64,000 nucleotides of DNA from Cotesia glomerata (GCF_020080835.1 NC_058158.1:124001-188000), one strand, 5' to 3'; counted from the first letter of the stretch, positions 1 through 12,762 are shown. Notes: generated by a model not told the origin, from the sequence alone. Numbers and translations are program-made.

Positions 1-1240
1 AATAAGACGAGAACCAAGGACCAAGGACCAAGAACCAAGAACTAAAGACCAGAGCAGACTCGAAAAATAAAAAATAAAAAATAAAAAATTTAAAATATAA
101 AATAAGAATATGGTTATGTATGTAGATATACTGCAAAATAAGTGTCCAGTGTCTTCTTTTGATACTGGAGCAGAGTGCTGCTGTTGTTTAAATAATAATA
201 AGACCAGAGAGAGAGAGAGAGAGAGAAAAAGAGTAGGGCTATATTATGTTTTGAAAGAAGAGAGCAATGATATTATTCTTTCTTTCTGTTGTTTCTCTTG
301 AGTCCAGGATAGTATAGAGAAGCAGAAAAGATCAGAGAGGAGCAGTGAGGAAAAGATCTGGGTGCTGAGATAGCCAAGTGATCTGTGAGGCCCGGTGTGT
401 GGTACCCCTTTCGCGAGTAGTCTGCACGCTTTCGCTTAGCACCGATCGGTTCCCGGGAAGATCCAAGTCCCTAAGAATAATCCAAGGGCCCAACTATACA
501 ACAAAGGGTGCACGGTAGAAAGAACAAGAAGAAGAAGAAGAAGAAGACGGCTCAAGCCTCGCTCAACCACTAAGGAGTTCAACGATAGTCCCCTCACATT
601 CACATTTACTTATATATTGTGTATTGTATATTGTATATTGTATATATAACCCAATAGACCCTCCAAGGCGAGTCTTGTCCCATCCAGGCAGTCCAACCAA
701 CGAACCAACGAACCAACCAACGAACCAACCAACCAACCAACCAACCAACGAATAACCGAGCGAGCAGCCAGGATTGAGACGTTGTGGCCTCTTTGTACAC
801 CATCAGCACCAGCACCACCAGCACCACCACCACCATCACTATTGCCACCATTACTACACAGCGACAAGAATAACCATGCACCTGAGATAAAGACAAAGAC
901 ACTGAGAGAGGATTATTCCAAGAGAAAAGATCCAAGTTCCGCGTGATCCTTTCGAACCGCCGAGCGCCGTACGTGTATTTACGAGTAACGCTCTCAGGCG
1001 ACGGCTTCAGAACAGCTTGGGGACCCAACCAACGAACCAACGAACCAACTAACCAACTAACCAACAAGTATTTGAATTTCAAGATAAAATGAAGAGACAC
1101 GGTGGCCAAGAGACTACGGGGTAAAAAGACGATAAACAAAGCAACCAACGACTTCATGGAGCACTCTCCAACTATAATACATACTACATACAACTACATA
1201 ACTGCAAGAACTTATCCAACATAACTAATATAACGAATAG
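1..1240. other. GC-richer low-complexity block, no gene supported
   Basis: This block stands out from the AT-rich sequence after it. It starts with imperfect GACCAAG/GAACCAA repeats (about 10-55), has a (GA)n run near 208-225, a GC-rich stretch at about 385-460, and two arrays of CCAA/CGAA tetramers (about 694-751 and 1025-1065). Reading frames here, including a long one on the minus strand, are made of repeat-encoded Trp/Gly/Val/Leu and look non-coding. It could be a transcribed leader, a non-coding RNA exon or a regulatory region of a gene to the left. The sequence alone does not decide. Confidence 0.4.
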
Positions 1241-3334
1241 AGAACAACGCGACTTCCTTATAAACTTCCCCACCTAACATATATACATATATTCATACTT
1301 TTAAATAATATTAATATCTTTACCACCAACATAAAAAAAATTCAAGTATAATAATAAAATTTATTTCAACATGATTGGACAAAAAATATACCTAATTTTG
1401 TTAGTCATGTTTACCTAAAATCAAAATATTTATTTGGAGTGATTTTTTGTATAGAATTTAAGTAAGAAAAATTTTCACAGTAATATATCTCTCCTAGTGT
1501 TGGCTGTTGTTGTAAATTTTACAACCTAACATTAGATAGAGATATACATTTATAATATATGTTAACTTGACATTATAATTGATAGTAATAACCTAGGTGG
1601 TGAGCGGTTTATAACAGCCAGATAACAATCAATCGTGTGTAATATATAATTCTTGTTGAGCTTAGCTGATAAACTAAAAGGGAAGAACCTCTATGATATA
1701 GAGACGGCAGCCTTTGACTCATAGATTCAGTGAGTGGACTTGTATTATATTACATTGATCCTTCTCAAATATATATAATATATAATATAATTGAATGATA
1801 TAATATCAGAGCTAGATAAACAAATGACAATGAAGATCAGTATCACGCACGGGATAACGGAGAGAACCCTAACCGATTAGCTGTTTATTTCTCAGCACCC
1901 TCACTCTCTTTTATCTATCGTTGATAGCTGATAGTTGATCGTTTTTACTTTGGCTTTTGATTTTATTAAATCAATCTTTTTTATTTTCTTGTGCGCAATG
2001 CGCTATCATAATCCCACAGGTGGCTTTAATGATGTTGGTCTTTAGTATAAGTGAAATACACAAAATGTTAATTGGCAGTAAGCTGTAAGCCGCTTAAGCC
2101 TTCATATATACCGTCATAGAATATTGTCATTTGTCAACTAGCTATATATATATGTATATATATTTATTTATATATACCTAGTATTTATAATTAATCCCAT
2201 AAAAATGATAAAAATATCATTGAGAAGAAAAAAAAAAAGAAGGTTATAATTAATATAATTGCCTCATCGCATAATCTCTTATTTTTATGTATTATAATAA
2301 AAAAAAAAATTGTCCGATGAGAGAGCAGACACAAATAATAAAGGTGATGGTTGTCCTTTTTTAGTCTTTTTGATTTTTTCCCGATTTTTTATCCCATCAT
2401 TTAGTTAGGTGAAGCAGCTCCATATTATACATATATGTATAGATGTGTGCTGTTAAGATGAGATGATGATGATGATTCGAGTTAAAAAACGATTTTTCTT
2501 GGGGATTTTTTCTTTCTATCTCTCTCATTTCTTTGGTTAAGGGATCCGCCTTCTGGTCTATTATGTATCTGAATATATATACCTGTTTCTTTTACAACCA
2601 ACATTTTTTTTTCCTTTCTTCCTTTTTGACTTTTATATTTTTTAAGTACATAACACGTATAAATATCCGTGTTATTAACTTTCATCGGGCTTTTAATTCC
2701 ACTTAACCGATTTTAAAAAAAAAAAAAAAAACCTCTACAATAGTATCCCAAAGATTATTCTACTTTTTGCTCGCGAGTCGAGAATAGTAGGACCTATTTG
2801 TTAAACTCCCACTGCGTATATATTTCAAATTCAATGATAAATATTATTAATGGTAATATAATTTCAAATTTCATTGAGTTGTTTGGTGTGTATTTTGCAG
2901 CTGGATGAAATTCCCATGTGCTCACGCATGCATGTGTATTAGACATGTTTTTATCTGTTGTGAAATAATTTGTGTAAAAAATTTTTCGTTTAAATAATAT
3001 AATTATTGAATTTTTCAACATTTAAAAATTGTTTAAGATTCTTTTTAATCCAGGCAATCAATAATCGGTTGTTAGTTGTTAGTATATATAAAATGTTGTC
3101 GAGTTAACCGCGTGGTCCCTCATACTTGTGAGGAACTCTCTGAAACTAGTCAGGTATATACACCTATAATAATATGCCAGGAATATTTACAGCTCGTATC
3201 TCTGTTACCTCGTATCTTGTACCTCGTACCTCGTAGAATAGTAATAGTAATATAAAATGGTGAAGCCGACAAAGGATCGAGTGTTGTATTCGGCATTTGT
3301 TCTCTATGCTTGTTGTATTGGATTGTAATCTTTC

Positions 3335-3336
<2 letters not shown>

Positions 3337-3365
<29 letters not shown>
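3337..3365. repeat. poly(T) tract, 29 nt
   Basis: Uninterrupted T run in intergenic AT-rich DNA. No flanking target-site duplication or transposon-like body was recognised. Confidence 0.9.
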
Positions 3366-6300
3366 CTCTTTTCTTCCTTGTTTTCTCAACCATCCTCATA
3401 TTTATAATATACACGGCAGCAATATTATCTTAACTAAACACTGGCCAGCACACATATCATCAGATCACCGGTCTTATTATCATTAGGTCAACTAACAAAA
3501 AGGAGAAAAGAATAAAATAATTATTTAAATCAGAGAATCATTGATTATTTCGATATGTAATTTTTATATTTTATACTTTTTTTTGTTGTATAATTAATTA
3601 TAGGATAATAAAACTACAATACAATATTTAGTGTATTATTATTGAGTAAGGTAAAACAGCATTGTGTTGGTTCCAAATGAGTAGGTAATGTTGGCGCACG
3701 GCCCAAAAAGACATTCGTATCAATTATGTATATTCAAAACGATTTCAATGACTGAGAACTGAGAAGTTGACGGTGGAGACAGGATCGAACCTTTCAAAGC
3801 ATTTGGCCCACTATATTTTACACAGCAGGGAGTTGACTCTTGGATTCTTTTTCTCTAGCTCATATTTGCTCTCTTGTTCTCATTCCTCTTATTTTTTTTT
3901 TTTTTTTACTTTTTCTTTACACAATTCCTTAACAACATCGCTTTTAAATTTGAACCTCTGATGCCTGTAAGACCATACGACTCATCTTATGTTAACTAAT
4001 TTTTTATCAACTCTTAAATAATATAATTGTGCTTCTAAAAAATCAACAGCTAATTAATTGATTTATTATCACAAAAAAAAAAAAGGATATAAGTGGTTTG
4101 TTTGTAATTATTAATGTCACGATCAAGAGTATATAATAATGAAAATGAGGTTAAATAAATAAATTTTTAAATGCGTGCAGGTATGTCTAAATAATTTGCT
4201 GTAATCATTATAGTATGTTATATATGATTATCAATTAATTATCCTGTCAAATTAAAAGATCGAGTCATCATCATAATTATCCGCTGGCATATCGGGATGA
4301 CTTATTATTTTTTTTTATTTTTTCTGTCATTTTTTATATTTTTTTATCTGCTGTGTGTACGATTATTCTTCTAGTCTGAGTAATTTTTACTTCATTATTG
4401 TTATTATTATTATTATTATTATAACGAATGACTTGTTGCAAGCCGTTAATAATGAGAGTTGTTAAGTAGCTCACACTGACGCACATACGCATGTACACAC
4501 ATATAACAGGTTGTTATTTTTTGGTAAAGTGATATACATTGATGAATCGCTGAATCACATTACACGTATTTTCACAAACAGCTCTTCAATAAAAGAATGA
4601 AAAAAAAAAAAAAAAAAAAAGCCAATAAGTAATTGGGTTAATTTGACATTCTGACAACATTCTTTTTCGGCTCCACTCGGGTAATAAATATGTATTTATA
4701 ATAACAGTAGTAATTAATTCAATTATTATAATGAAATTGTGTATTTATTATTGTAATGATGTATTTAAAAATTAGCCTGTAACATACTATAAGAGTATAT
4801 ATTTAATGGAATTTAATCTCAATATGTAATAATTATGAGAAACATTTCCGTTTAATTAACATAAAAGATAAATAACTTTTTTACTATTTAAACGAATGGT
4901 AGTAGTAAATTTGCGTAATTAATCGACTGCGAGAAGACCCGTGATTGTACATATAATATATAAGAGATACAATTATAAATCACAGCTGCTGAAATCTGAG
5001 ATTTAATAAGTGAAAGCCCAATTTAAAGTATAAAATAACTTTAAACTAACTACCATATGATACTATTTAATATTAAACTTTACCAATTAAATCATCATTA
5101 TAATATTTCAATTCGTACGTCTCAATAAAATTAATTATTATTATTATAACTAAATAAATTGATGATGATAAAAATTTATTAAATTGGTTGTCTTGATGAC
5201 TTTGCTGTTTTTTAAATTATATAATGGATGAGTTATTCCGGGGCAAGACTATTAAATTATTAAGAATGACCTCGTAATAATATATATCAACAAACACAGA
5301 CAAATTGAACCACCCAAGATTTAACTTACCCCCCGCTGTACACGTTCAATCCTCATATCTTTTAAATATATATATATTTAATATAAATTCATATTATAAA
5401 GCTTTAGATTTTGATGTATAAATTTCATTTAAATAATACAGATATATGCTACTGTTTTTCTATTAAATACAATCAATTGATATATGTAATTTATTTTTGT
5501 ACTTAATAATAATAGTTAAAACGATAAATGTGTAACAAGGCGAAATAGACGTCGCGCATCAATCCGTCGGCCCGTGAAGATATCATTGATACCTTTGATA
5601 AGTTTATAAAATTATCAGTACTATTGATATCATTAATTTTAAAAGATACTTATATTAACTAGCTCTTAAAATCAATTTATCAAAAGTGATAACCCTTAGT
5701 CTTAGTTGACTGAATATAGCTTTTTTATGAATTTGAGCATAATATTTGATTTGTAAATACAAAACTCAGAGGGAATGCCACTTAGATTTATAATTAATCA
5801 CCGTTTTTTTACTTTCATTTTATCTTTCGGAGATTACACGTAAAGATATACATGTTATATGTTGTATGTTGACTCTAATAACGATAACCCTTGTTAAAAA
5901 ATTATTTCCGTGACAGGCTGATAGAATTAGTAAAGATTTAATATAAGTTAGCATGTAAAGTTCGTAGATTCAGCCATCTACTGTGTAAAAAATTAACTAA
6001 GCTTCGATATTGAACATGTATTCTGGATGTGCTGAGCCCGCACATGTGCCTTTGCTTGTGATTTCTTCTGTATCTTCAGTAGCTCATTCTACAGACTGAC
6101 AACTTTTGGGATTACCAAATTTTTAAATTCTGTTGAAATAAACTTCAATAATAATTATTTTTAATTTCTTCAATGAAAAAACAATTATTTTTAACAGACA
6201 AATAGAAAAAGGTATATTCAGGCATCTGCTTGGGGTGTCTTCAAGTGTACATACAGTGACATCTATACACGAAAAGTTACACGAAAATATCTAAAGTAAG

Positions 6301-7787
6301 ATCCTTCAGATCCTTCAGATGATATTAATATTGTGTTTTTGTATCTATCGATTGAGGAACATATAGACTAACTAATGTTCTGAAGGACGATTAAAACATT
6401 TTATCCAAAAATTGAAAAAGTTGATGACCATGCTCAGAAAACATTTTTATTGGTGGTCAAACAAGACGACAAATATTATAATATATAGTTTTATATTTTT
6501 CCCTTCTTCTTGACGATTATTATTATTACTTGTAGAGGATAAGTATAAATTTATCATTTTTTTTTCTCAATAGGTTTTTAATAGGTATTGCAAATAAATA
6601 ATTAGTTTAATATTTTAAGTGAAATATTTTGTTTATATTTTCATCAAAATACATCAAGATATAATTAAAATAAGAGAAAGAATTTAAAATAATGTTTAAA
6701 CGAAAAAAAAAATACATATATCAATGTTCTTCCGTTAAATTATAACTAAAACGAAAAAAAAAATAGGAAAAGGAAAACAGTTCATGTACATAAATATATT
6801 GGTACAAAAAACGGAAACAAGCAATATATTGTCTTTTTTTATGTATCGTTTCAAATTACAATTTTCCGAAAGTCGACCGGACGTTTCTGGGAAATGTAAC
6901 AAATTTTTGAGTTCTCTACAGGATAGCCGACGTCTAGACACCCAGATAAGTACTACATAGTAATTGTCTGGTACGAACTCGGCTCATGAGAACAACACCG
7001 GCGACATCGGCATCTATTAAGTCTGGCAATTTTTACTAGTTTTTTATTTATTTTTTTTTTTCCGTCCCTTACATATTTCAATATTTATAAATTTAGAAAA
7101 AAAATATTGTAAATTGGAGTACTTCGATTCAGATTAGGATGAAATTATAAGCTCACATCACTCCTCACATCCACTAACGTCGAATAAATGTAAAAGAAAA
7201 TTTTCGTTGAAAATTATAAACATACAACACCACGTGTAGATTATGGTTGTATACTATATAAACCAAACGTCTGATTTAATACAAAAGACTCTTTTGTGCT
7301 CTACTGTTTATTCTAAATAATACAATAATATGATAGAGGCATCCTTACAACTTGATATACTTATATTTTTATATTTTTCTGTTATTTTACAAATAAATTT
7401 AGTTACTTTATATCTTTTTACTTTTTTACAAACATCGTTAAATATTTTATTTTACAATTTATTTTTCTATGAAAAGCAAAAATTATTGTTTATACAATTG
7501 AAAAATCTATTCGATTTAAAAAACAAAATTTTATATAAATGTCATTTGTCGAATTGATTTATTTATATAGGTATAAAATTTGAGATGACGATATGTTTCC
7601 CACAGTTGGAGAGCTGGAGAGACGCCTGGTATCTCTTGGCGCCTGCTATAACGTCCAGCATATGACACACCGATGAAACCTGCATCTCTATATGCACTCA
7701 TCTTCTTTTCTTTTAGTAACTTAAACAAAAATTAAATATTTTAAACAATTATAGACACAGAATTTGGAGCCAGTGTGTGTAGAATGA

Positions 7788-7813
7788 TTTTTTTTTTTTT
7801 TTTTTTTTTTTTT
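7788..7813. repeat. poly(T) tract, 26 nt
   Basis: Uninterrupted T run upstream of tinman, followed within about 130 bases by a shorter poly(A) run. No mobile-element body was recognised between them. Confidence 0.88.
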
Positions 7814-8728
7814 CATTACTCAAAAATATTCATAATAAACTAATAATCTAGACTTAAAAAAAATCAAATTCTGATAAATTGTAGCAGACTCGAAATAAAT
7901 ATAAGTTTTACATGTACAATATGAACAGATTTTGAAAAATAGAAAAAAAAAAAAAAAAAAAACGTTTGAACGGGTACGAAGTATATATTTCAAGGGTTCC
8001 TCGGATGTCTGATGAGCAACATTGGTGTCTGGATAATGTTATTAAAGAATAAAAGGGACTCTCGCGCGCGTGTTACTATATAATAATAATACATATATTA
8101 TATAGATATGCCTCGTGTGACCTAACAACAAAAATTATATCATACATGATATTAAAAATAAAAAATTATTTATTAATTAAAATATTAATAAATTTACAAT
8201 TAAATATTGAGCTAAACATGCTAATAAAAATAGTAAATATATTTTTGAATGATTTAAATTAATAACCTTGAAAGAAAATGGTTGTCGGTCAGTACTAAAT
8301 TTATTTGATTATGTGATATTATTATATATTATTTTTTATTGGTTCAAGCCACAAAGATTGAAGATAGAGGCGGGCTTTTGCGCTTGACTCCTCCGCCCCA
8401 AGTTTATTAAAAACATTAGATGGCTGTCATAAAGTATATAAACATTACATTCCCTTAACTAATAATTATTAACTGTATTATTGTTTAAATAAATAGTTTG
8501 GTAGTTTGTAAAACGAAAATTGTTTTTATTTTTTTTTTTATAAGTATAGATGTATCGATAAATATTATTAGAAAAGTAGTGGGAGTTAATTCTATAGATG
8601 TATACATATCTAAAGATCGTTTAAGACATGAACAGAGGATGGCGCACGCACACTACACCCACGTATGAGTTTGAGTATGCTTACAGCTTACAGCTTACAC
8701 ATTCTTCTGTCTTGTATTTTTATATCCA

Positions 8729-8736
8729 CCACTTGA
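8729..8736 (-). promoter_or_regulatory. Tinman/NK2-type binding motif upstream of tin
   Basis: CCACTTGA on the plus strand reads TCAAGTGG on the minus strand. This is an exact match to the NK2/Tinman consensus T(C/T)AAGTG(G). It lies about 290 bases before the tin start codon and could serve autoregulation. A second exact 8-mer lies in the tin 3' flank at 10745-10752. The shorter 7-mer is common by chance in this AT-rich window, so only the 8-mer carries weight. Confidence 0.3.
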
Positions 8737-8867
8737 CTTTTAGTTGCCCCTGTCCCGATACGAGTAGTCACATTTGACGTTTGCTCTTGGACCTGATCAC
8801 TCAACCACATAAACAGCATAACTACCCTATTAAATATTTTCCTACTCATTTATTGAAAATTAATTCG

Positions 8868-8934
8868 ATTTATTAAAAGTTATCCTTATTAGTATCAGTG
8901 TCAGTGTCATTATTCGATTAAAAGTTTATAAAAG
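8868..8934 (+). promoter_or_regulatory. Candidate tinman core promoter(s)
   Basis: Two overlapping possibilities are visible. One is a TATA-like TTTATTAAAAG near 8869-8879, with twin initiator-like TCAGTG copies at 8895-8900 and 8901-8906 at about the expected spacing. The other is a consensus TATAAAAG at 8927-8934, which would place the start near 8957. The stretch 8680-9011 has no ATG at all, unlike the rest of this AT-rich flank, which fits a leader or promoter-proximal region. Only transcript 5' ends would decide. Confidence 0.35.
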
Positions 8935-9011
8935 TATCCGTGTGTTAAAAATAAATAAATAAAAAAAAAGTGTTTTTAGCAATAACTATATTAATTGAAA
9001 TAATAAACGCG

Positions 9012-9020
9012 ATGCAATAA
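9012..9020 (+). promoter_or_regulatory. Three-codon uORF immediately before tinman
   Basis: The sequence ATG CAA TAA ends one base before the double ATG that opens the tin reading frame at 9022. No other ATG occurs between 8680 and this point, so this would be the first AUG met by a scanning ribosome under either promoter model. Translation of such a minimal uORF could lower or condition tin translation by requiring leaky scanning or very close reinitiation. Confidence 0.5.
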
Positions 9021-9021
9021 A

Positions 9022-10338
9022 ATGATGCCATCTCTCATACCGTTCAGTGTTCGTGATATCTTGAATGAAAATCATATCGATACGATGGATTCGTACAATT
9101 CCCATGGCCAGACATCCCACAATTATAATTTGTCACAGGATTATTATGGATACAATTCAACACCGGACAATCATTGGGATATGATTGATAAGTACAAAGA
9201 GCAATTGCCCTCCTCCAATCACCAAATAAATAATCAAAACTATTCCGACTTGAGCGGGATGCAGCAGCAACAACCCTTGGGACATATTCAAACTTCTTAT
9301 CAAGAAAATACTCACGTTGAAGATGGTAAATAATTATAATAATAATCTTTCATTGAATCATTAAATACATGTTGAAAATTTCATTAAATAATATTAAATA
9401 TTTTATTAAATAGGAAATATCGTGACGTCTAGTAAAACAGAGTTGAGGAAAAATCAGTCTGGAAAAAGAACCAAAAGAAAACCCCGGGTTTTATTTTCTC
9501 AAGTAAGTTTAATAATAATATTGTTGAATTTATTTTTGTAAAAGTGATGAGACAATAATATTAACAATTGAATCTATTTTTCTACCAGGCTCAAGTTTAT
9601 GAATTAGAGCAGCGTTTTAAACAGCAACGTTATCTGAGTGCCCCAGAACGCGAAGTTTTGGCGTCAACATTGAAGCTCACGAGTACTCAAGTCAAAATTT
9701 GGTTCCAAAATCGCCGGTACAAGAACAAACGAGCCCGGATCGAAGACGCCGAAAAACACGTACAATCTCATAACATAAAAAATCAAGCATCGGTTAAAAA
9801 AATAAACGTTCCTGTGTTGATAAAGGATGGAAAATTGAACACTCGTGATTCTGGAGGGGTAAATTACTGGAGCAGTGGATTCAGGCCTGATCACATAAGT
9901 TCCCAAGATATTCAACCCGATTTTGGTCACGTTAGATTGAGCCCTGACTATAGGCTAAATGACGTACGACAAGACTCGACGAGTATCTCCACTGAATTTA
10001 GAAATAATTTTAGCCCCAATCAAGATATTAATCGGCACAGTTTTTCCTCATCAATCGATTATAGAGCCAATAATTTTGGCTCTTCGGGAATGAAAAGCAT
10101 TAAGACTGAATACAAAGACTTTAACGATATTTCTTCTAATTTTACAGAGTTTAAGCCTGTTTCATCTGATAATAATAAATCAGGCTCGATATTTAATAAT
10201 GAAAATCGTTCTATTATGGATATATCGGGGAATGACTTTGGATTTTCAAACTATACTAATCCCTCTAATTATCAAATGAGTTACGTTAATTATATGGAAC
10301 AATTACCTATGGATCAAAGTATTCAGCGGCTTTGGTAA
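9022..10338 (+). CDS. tin: tinman: NK4/Nkx2-5-class homeodomain transcription factor
   Basis: Three exons, 9022-9325, 9414-9502 and 9589-10338, joined by GT-AG introns of 88 and 86 bp (phases 1 and 0), give a 380-residue nuclear DNA-binding protein. The TN/EH1-like repression motif (LIPFSVRDILNE, residues 5-16) interacts with Groucho in relatives. The homeodomain (122-181) begins KRKPRVLFSQAQVYELEQRF and has the IWFQNRRYK recognition helix with Gln50 and Tyr54 typical of NK2/NK4. It is closer to Nkx2-5 than to vnd/scro. Residues 200-214 (VKKINVPVLIKDGKL) match the NK2-specific domain, and the protein ends SIQRLW, resembling the Nkx2-5 GIRAW tail. In Drosophila tin specifies cardiac and dorsal mesoderm and activates bap, which lies 4.3 kb downstream here. 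Two Met codons open the frame; the first is annotated. Confidence 0.95.
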
Positions 10339-10340
10339 TT

Positions 10341-10346
10341 AATAAA
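10341..10346 (+). terminator. Nearest tinman polyadenylation hexamer (weak)
   Basis: AATAAA occurs only two bases after the tin stop codon, which would leave a very short 3' UTR. A second AATAAA at 10625-10630 gives a more usual 290-nt 3' UTR and is preferred. Such hexamers are frequent by chance in AT-rich DNA. Confidence 0.15.
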
Positions 10347-10624
10347 TTTATAGTTATATAAGAGTATATACCAAAACTTTAAATGTAAACCTTATTATTT
10401 AGTATGTAATTTATAATTATAATTATAACTTTTTTTTTTTTTTTAAGGAAAAAATAATGACTTTTTTTTTTATTTTTTAATCTAAAGCAGCCTGATGCTT
10501 TTACCAATGAGACCATAAAAAACGTACTAAAGATATGTATATATATATATATAATGATAAAGTAATAATTAAAAAATAAGAAGAAGAGAAAAAGGAAGAA
10601 TAAGAAGAAGGGGTTGATGTTTAA

Positions 10625-10630
10625 AATAAA
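10625..10630 (+). terminator. Candidate tinman polyadenylation signal
   Basis: AATAAA lies about 290 nt after the tin stop codon, before the GC-richer stretch at 10670-10800. It is plausible by position only. Confidence 0.25.
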
Positions 10631-10669
10631 ATTATAAGAATTATAATAAGTTACAATTTATAAATAGGT

Positions 10670-10800
10670 ATGGATTCTGACAGGTTGAGTTAAACCATTG
10701 GTGCTTTTAGGGTTATCGCGAGAGTATGACGGGTCATCTGGCAGTCAAGTGGACGCGCATATAATAAACTCATATTGCCGTCGCTCTTCTCTTTTCTTTC
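10670..10800. promoter_or_regulatory. Candidate tinman 3' enhancer island
   Basis: A GC-richer island in the tin 3' flank contains an exact Tinman/NK2 8-mer TCAAGTGG (10745-10752). In Drosophila important tin mesoderm and heart enhancers lie downstream of the coding exons and include Tin sites. Position, composition and motif make this a reasonable homologous candidate, but no direct alignment is possible here. Confidence 0.3.
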
Positions 10801-11340
10801 TTTATTTCTTTATTTCTTTATTTTTATTCACTCTCACCAGCTCTGATTAATAACCCTATGGTGCTACTGATGCTATTATGGGCTAACGGGCTATGGGAAC
10901 ATTACTGATAACAAATAACAACTATATTTACAACATACAATAATGCCGGATTAATATACTCTTGTACTACTACTATTTTACAAATTAGCATTTAAATACA
11001 CGTGATGATATAAAAAACAATATTATTTTTATTATACTCACTGTAATATCGATGTTTATTAAAGTATACCGTCGTATTATATAATGTTCTTACTACTCTT
11101 GAGAGTTGTTAAATACAAGGGATGATACTCTGGTCTTAATCGTAAGATCGTGGGAACAGCTTGATACAGTATATCTACATTATTGCCAGACATTTATTTT
11201 AAACTTTTAACTACATTAAAAAGATACGCGTGATAAAAATTTATACTATTAATAAAAATAATCATAATAATGTACTTAATTTTGTAATTATAACTAGTTG
11301 TTATATTTTATTTGTATTATAATAAATATAAAATACTACT

Positions 11341-11342
11341 TG

Positions 11343-11380
<38 letters not shown>
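11341..11380. repeat. (AAT)n microsatellite
   Basis: About 13 copies of a TAA/AAT trinucleotide without interruption. Confidence 0.9.
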
Positions 11381-11381
<1 letters not shown>

Positions 11382-12722
11382 TTGAATATATTTTATGATT
11401 ATTCCATTAGACGATCATTTATTCATCCGATCAATCACTAAATGTTAAATATTGAAATATGATACTATTTGACTATAAAAAGAGAACAAACGTTTAATAA
11501 AAATAACAATAACTCAAGATTATACTCACTGCAAGGTATCGTATTATTTTCAGTAGCATAGATCCATTATTTATTAACTAAAAATTATATATCACGCAAT
11601 TTGTACTTGCTAAATTTTTTTTATATTAAATAAATAAGTATACAGATATTATTTTCTTTAATTACTGTTTCACTTGAAATTGATACTGACAATTTAACTT
11701 TAATATAATAAATTGTTATACTGTAAAATTACATATTTTTTAAACTATTATTGGATGGTATATCCTTTAAGATTGTCAGTAGATAAGTTGCAGATCTCAA
11801 TTCAAGGGTAAGAAGAAGATAAATTAGAAAATAGGGCGATTGGAAGAAAGAAGAAAGCACAGCTACCGACTGGAGCAAGATGATGACAACATATGTAACA
11901 TATGTCTGTCTCGAGGAGAACCTAGCAACTGCGGTAAGCTACAACGGGTCCAAGCTTATCGATTCTAACCAGATGGTACGTTAAAGCTCTACTTTCTATT
12001 TTCAAAAGTTTCTTTTTCATTGTAAAATATTAATAAATAATATCTATGGTCTTTTCTTTTTTATCAACGTATCAATCAATCAATTATTCAAAAATTATAG
12101 AAACAAAGTGTAATATTGAAATGTTTAAAAGTATTTAAATGGATGATGTATGTATTATCCGTACAGTGAGTACTATAAATAAGTGAATCGTCTTTAAAGA
12201 TAATAATAATTGTCATGTTAATGTATAGATGTTTATAAAAAAAGGTAGAAAAGTATATACAAAGTCAACGTCCAACAAGTAAGTTCGAAGAAGATGTACG
12301 AATAGGAATAAAGGACAGATGAAATAAAAGTGAATGAGCGTCATTACATGTAGAATGATAAAGTCAGTAGAGTAGAGAGTGTTGTATGTAGAGTTTAGCT
12401 GATGGTGATGCTCGCGTTGGCGGTTGCTGGTTCCATACACTGAGCACTAATATTACATCTCTGAACTGACAGACGTGCGGACTTTAAAACCTAAGACTAA
12501 CAAACAGTTACCAGTCATCCGGTCTCCTTGTTTTTTATTACTCTCCTTTTTTTCTTTTTTTGTTATTTATTTATTTAAACAACATCATCATCAAATGTGT
12601 AATGGAATAATGAAATATATAATATATTGCTAAAAAATTTTTTTTTGATTTATATTAATTAATTAATTAATAATGAAAATAGACGGATAGAAAAAAGTTG
12701 TTCTCGAGTTATGTTTCTGTAA

Positions 12723-12762
12723 CTGATAAACTGATAAACTGCTAAACTGCTAAACTGCTAAA
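12723..12762. repeat. Period-8 tandem repeat, five copies
   Basis: Two CTGATAAA units are followed by three CTGCTAAA units. The shift from GATAAA to GCTAAA removes a GATA core in the later copies. Confidence 0.9.

Larger units (their letters stand above)
1241..8680. other. Intergenic region upstream of tinman; no gene seen
   Basis: Very AT-rich sequence with many stop codons on both strands. All open frames are short and rich in Phe/Ile/Tyr/Asn/Lys. It holds poly(T)/poly(A) tracts (3337-3365, 4600-4620, 7788-7813), short TA-rich palindromes near 2140-2185, a degenerate TACCTCG repeat at about 3197-3235 and a duplicated ATCCTTCAG near 6301-6319. I see no homeodomain fragment, RNA gene or transposon terminus. 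Confidence 0.6.

Noticed and set aside
606..1193. Long minus-strand frame of 195 codons, and a second of 85
   Set aside because: The residues (Trp/Gly/Val/Leu repeats) come from the CCAA/CGAA arrays. Two minus-strand frames stay open together, and no domain or splice context is visible.
3770..3850. tRNA-like B-box on the minus strand (GGTTCGATCCT)
   Set aside because: The T-arm bases on either side do not pair and no A-box or cloverleaf could be drawn at the right spacing.
9664..9930. Minus-strand frame over tinman exon 3
   Set aside because: Shadow of the tin homeodomain exon; the sense strand encodes a clear NK4 homeodomain.
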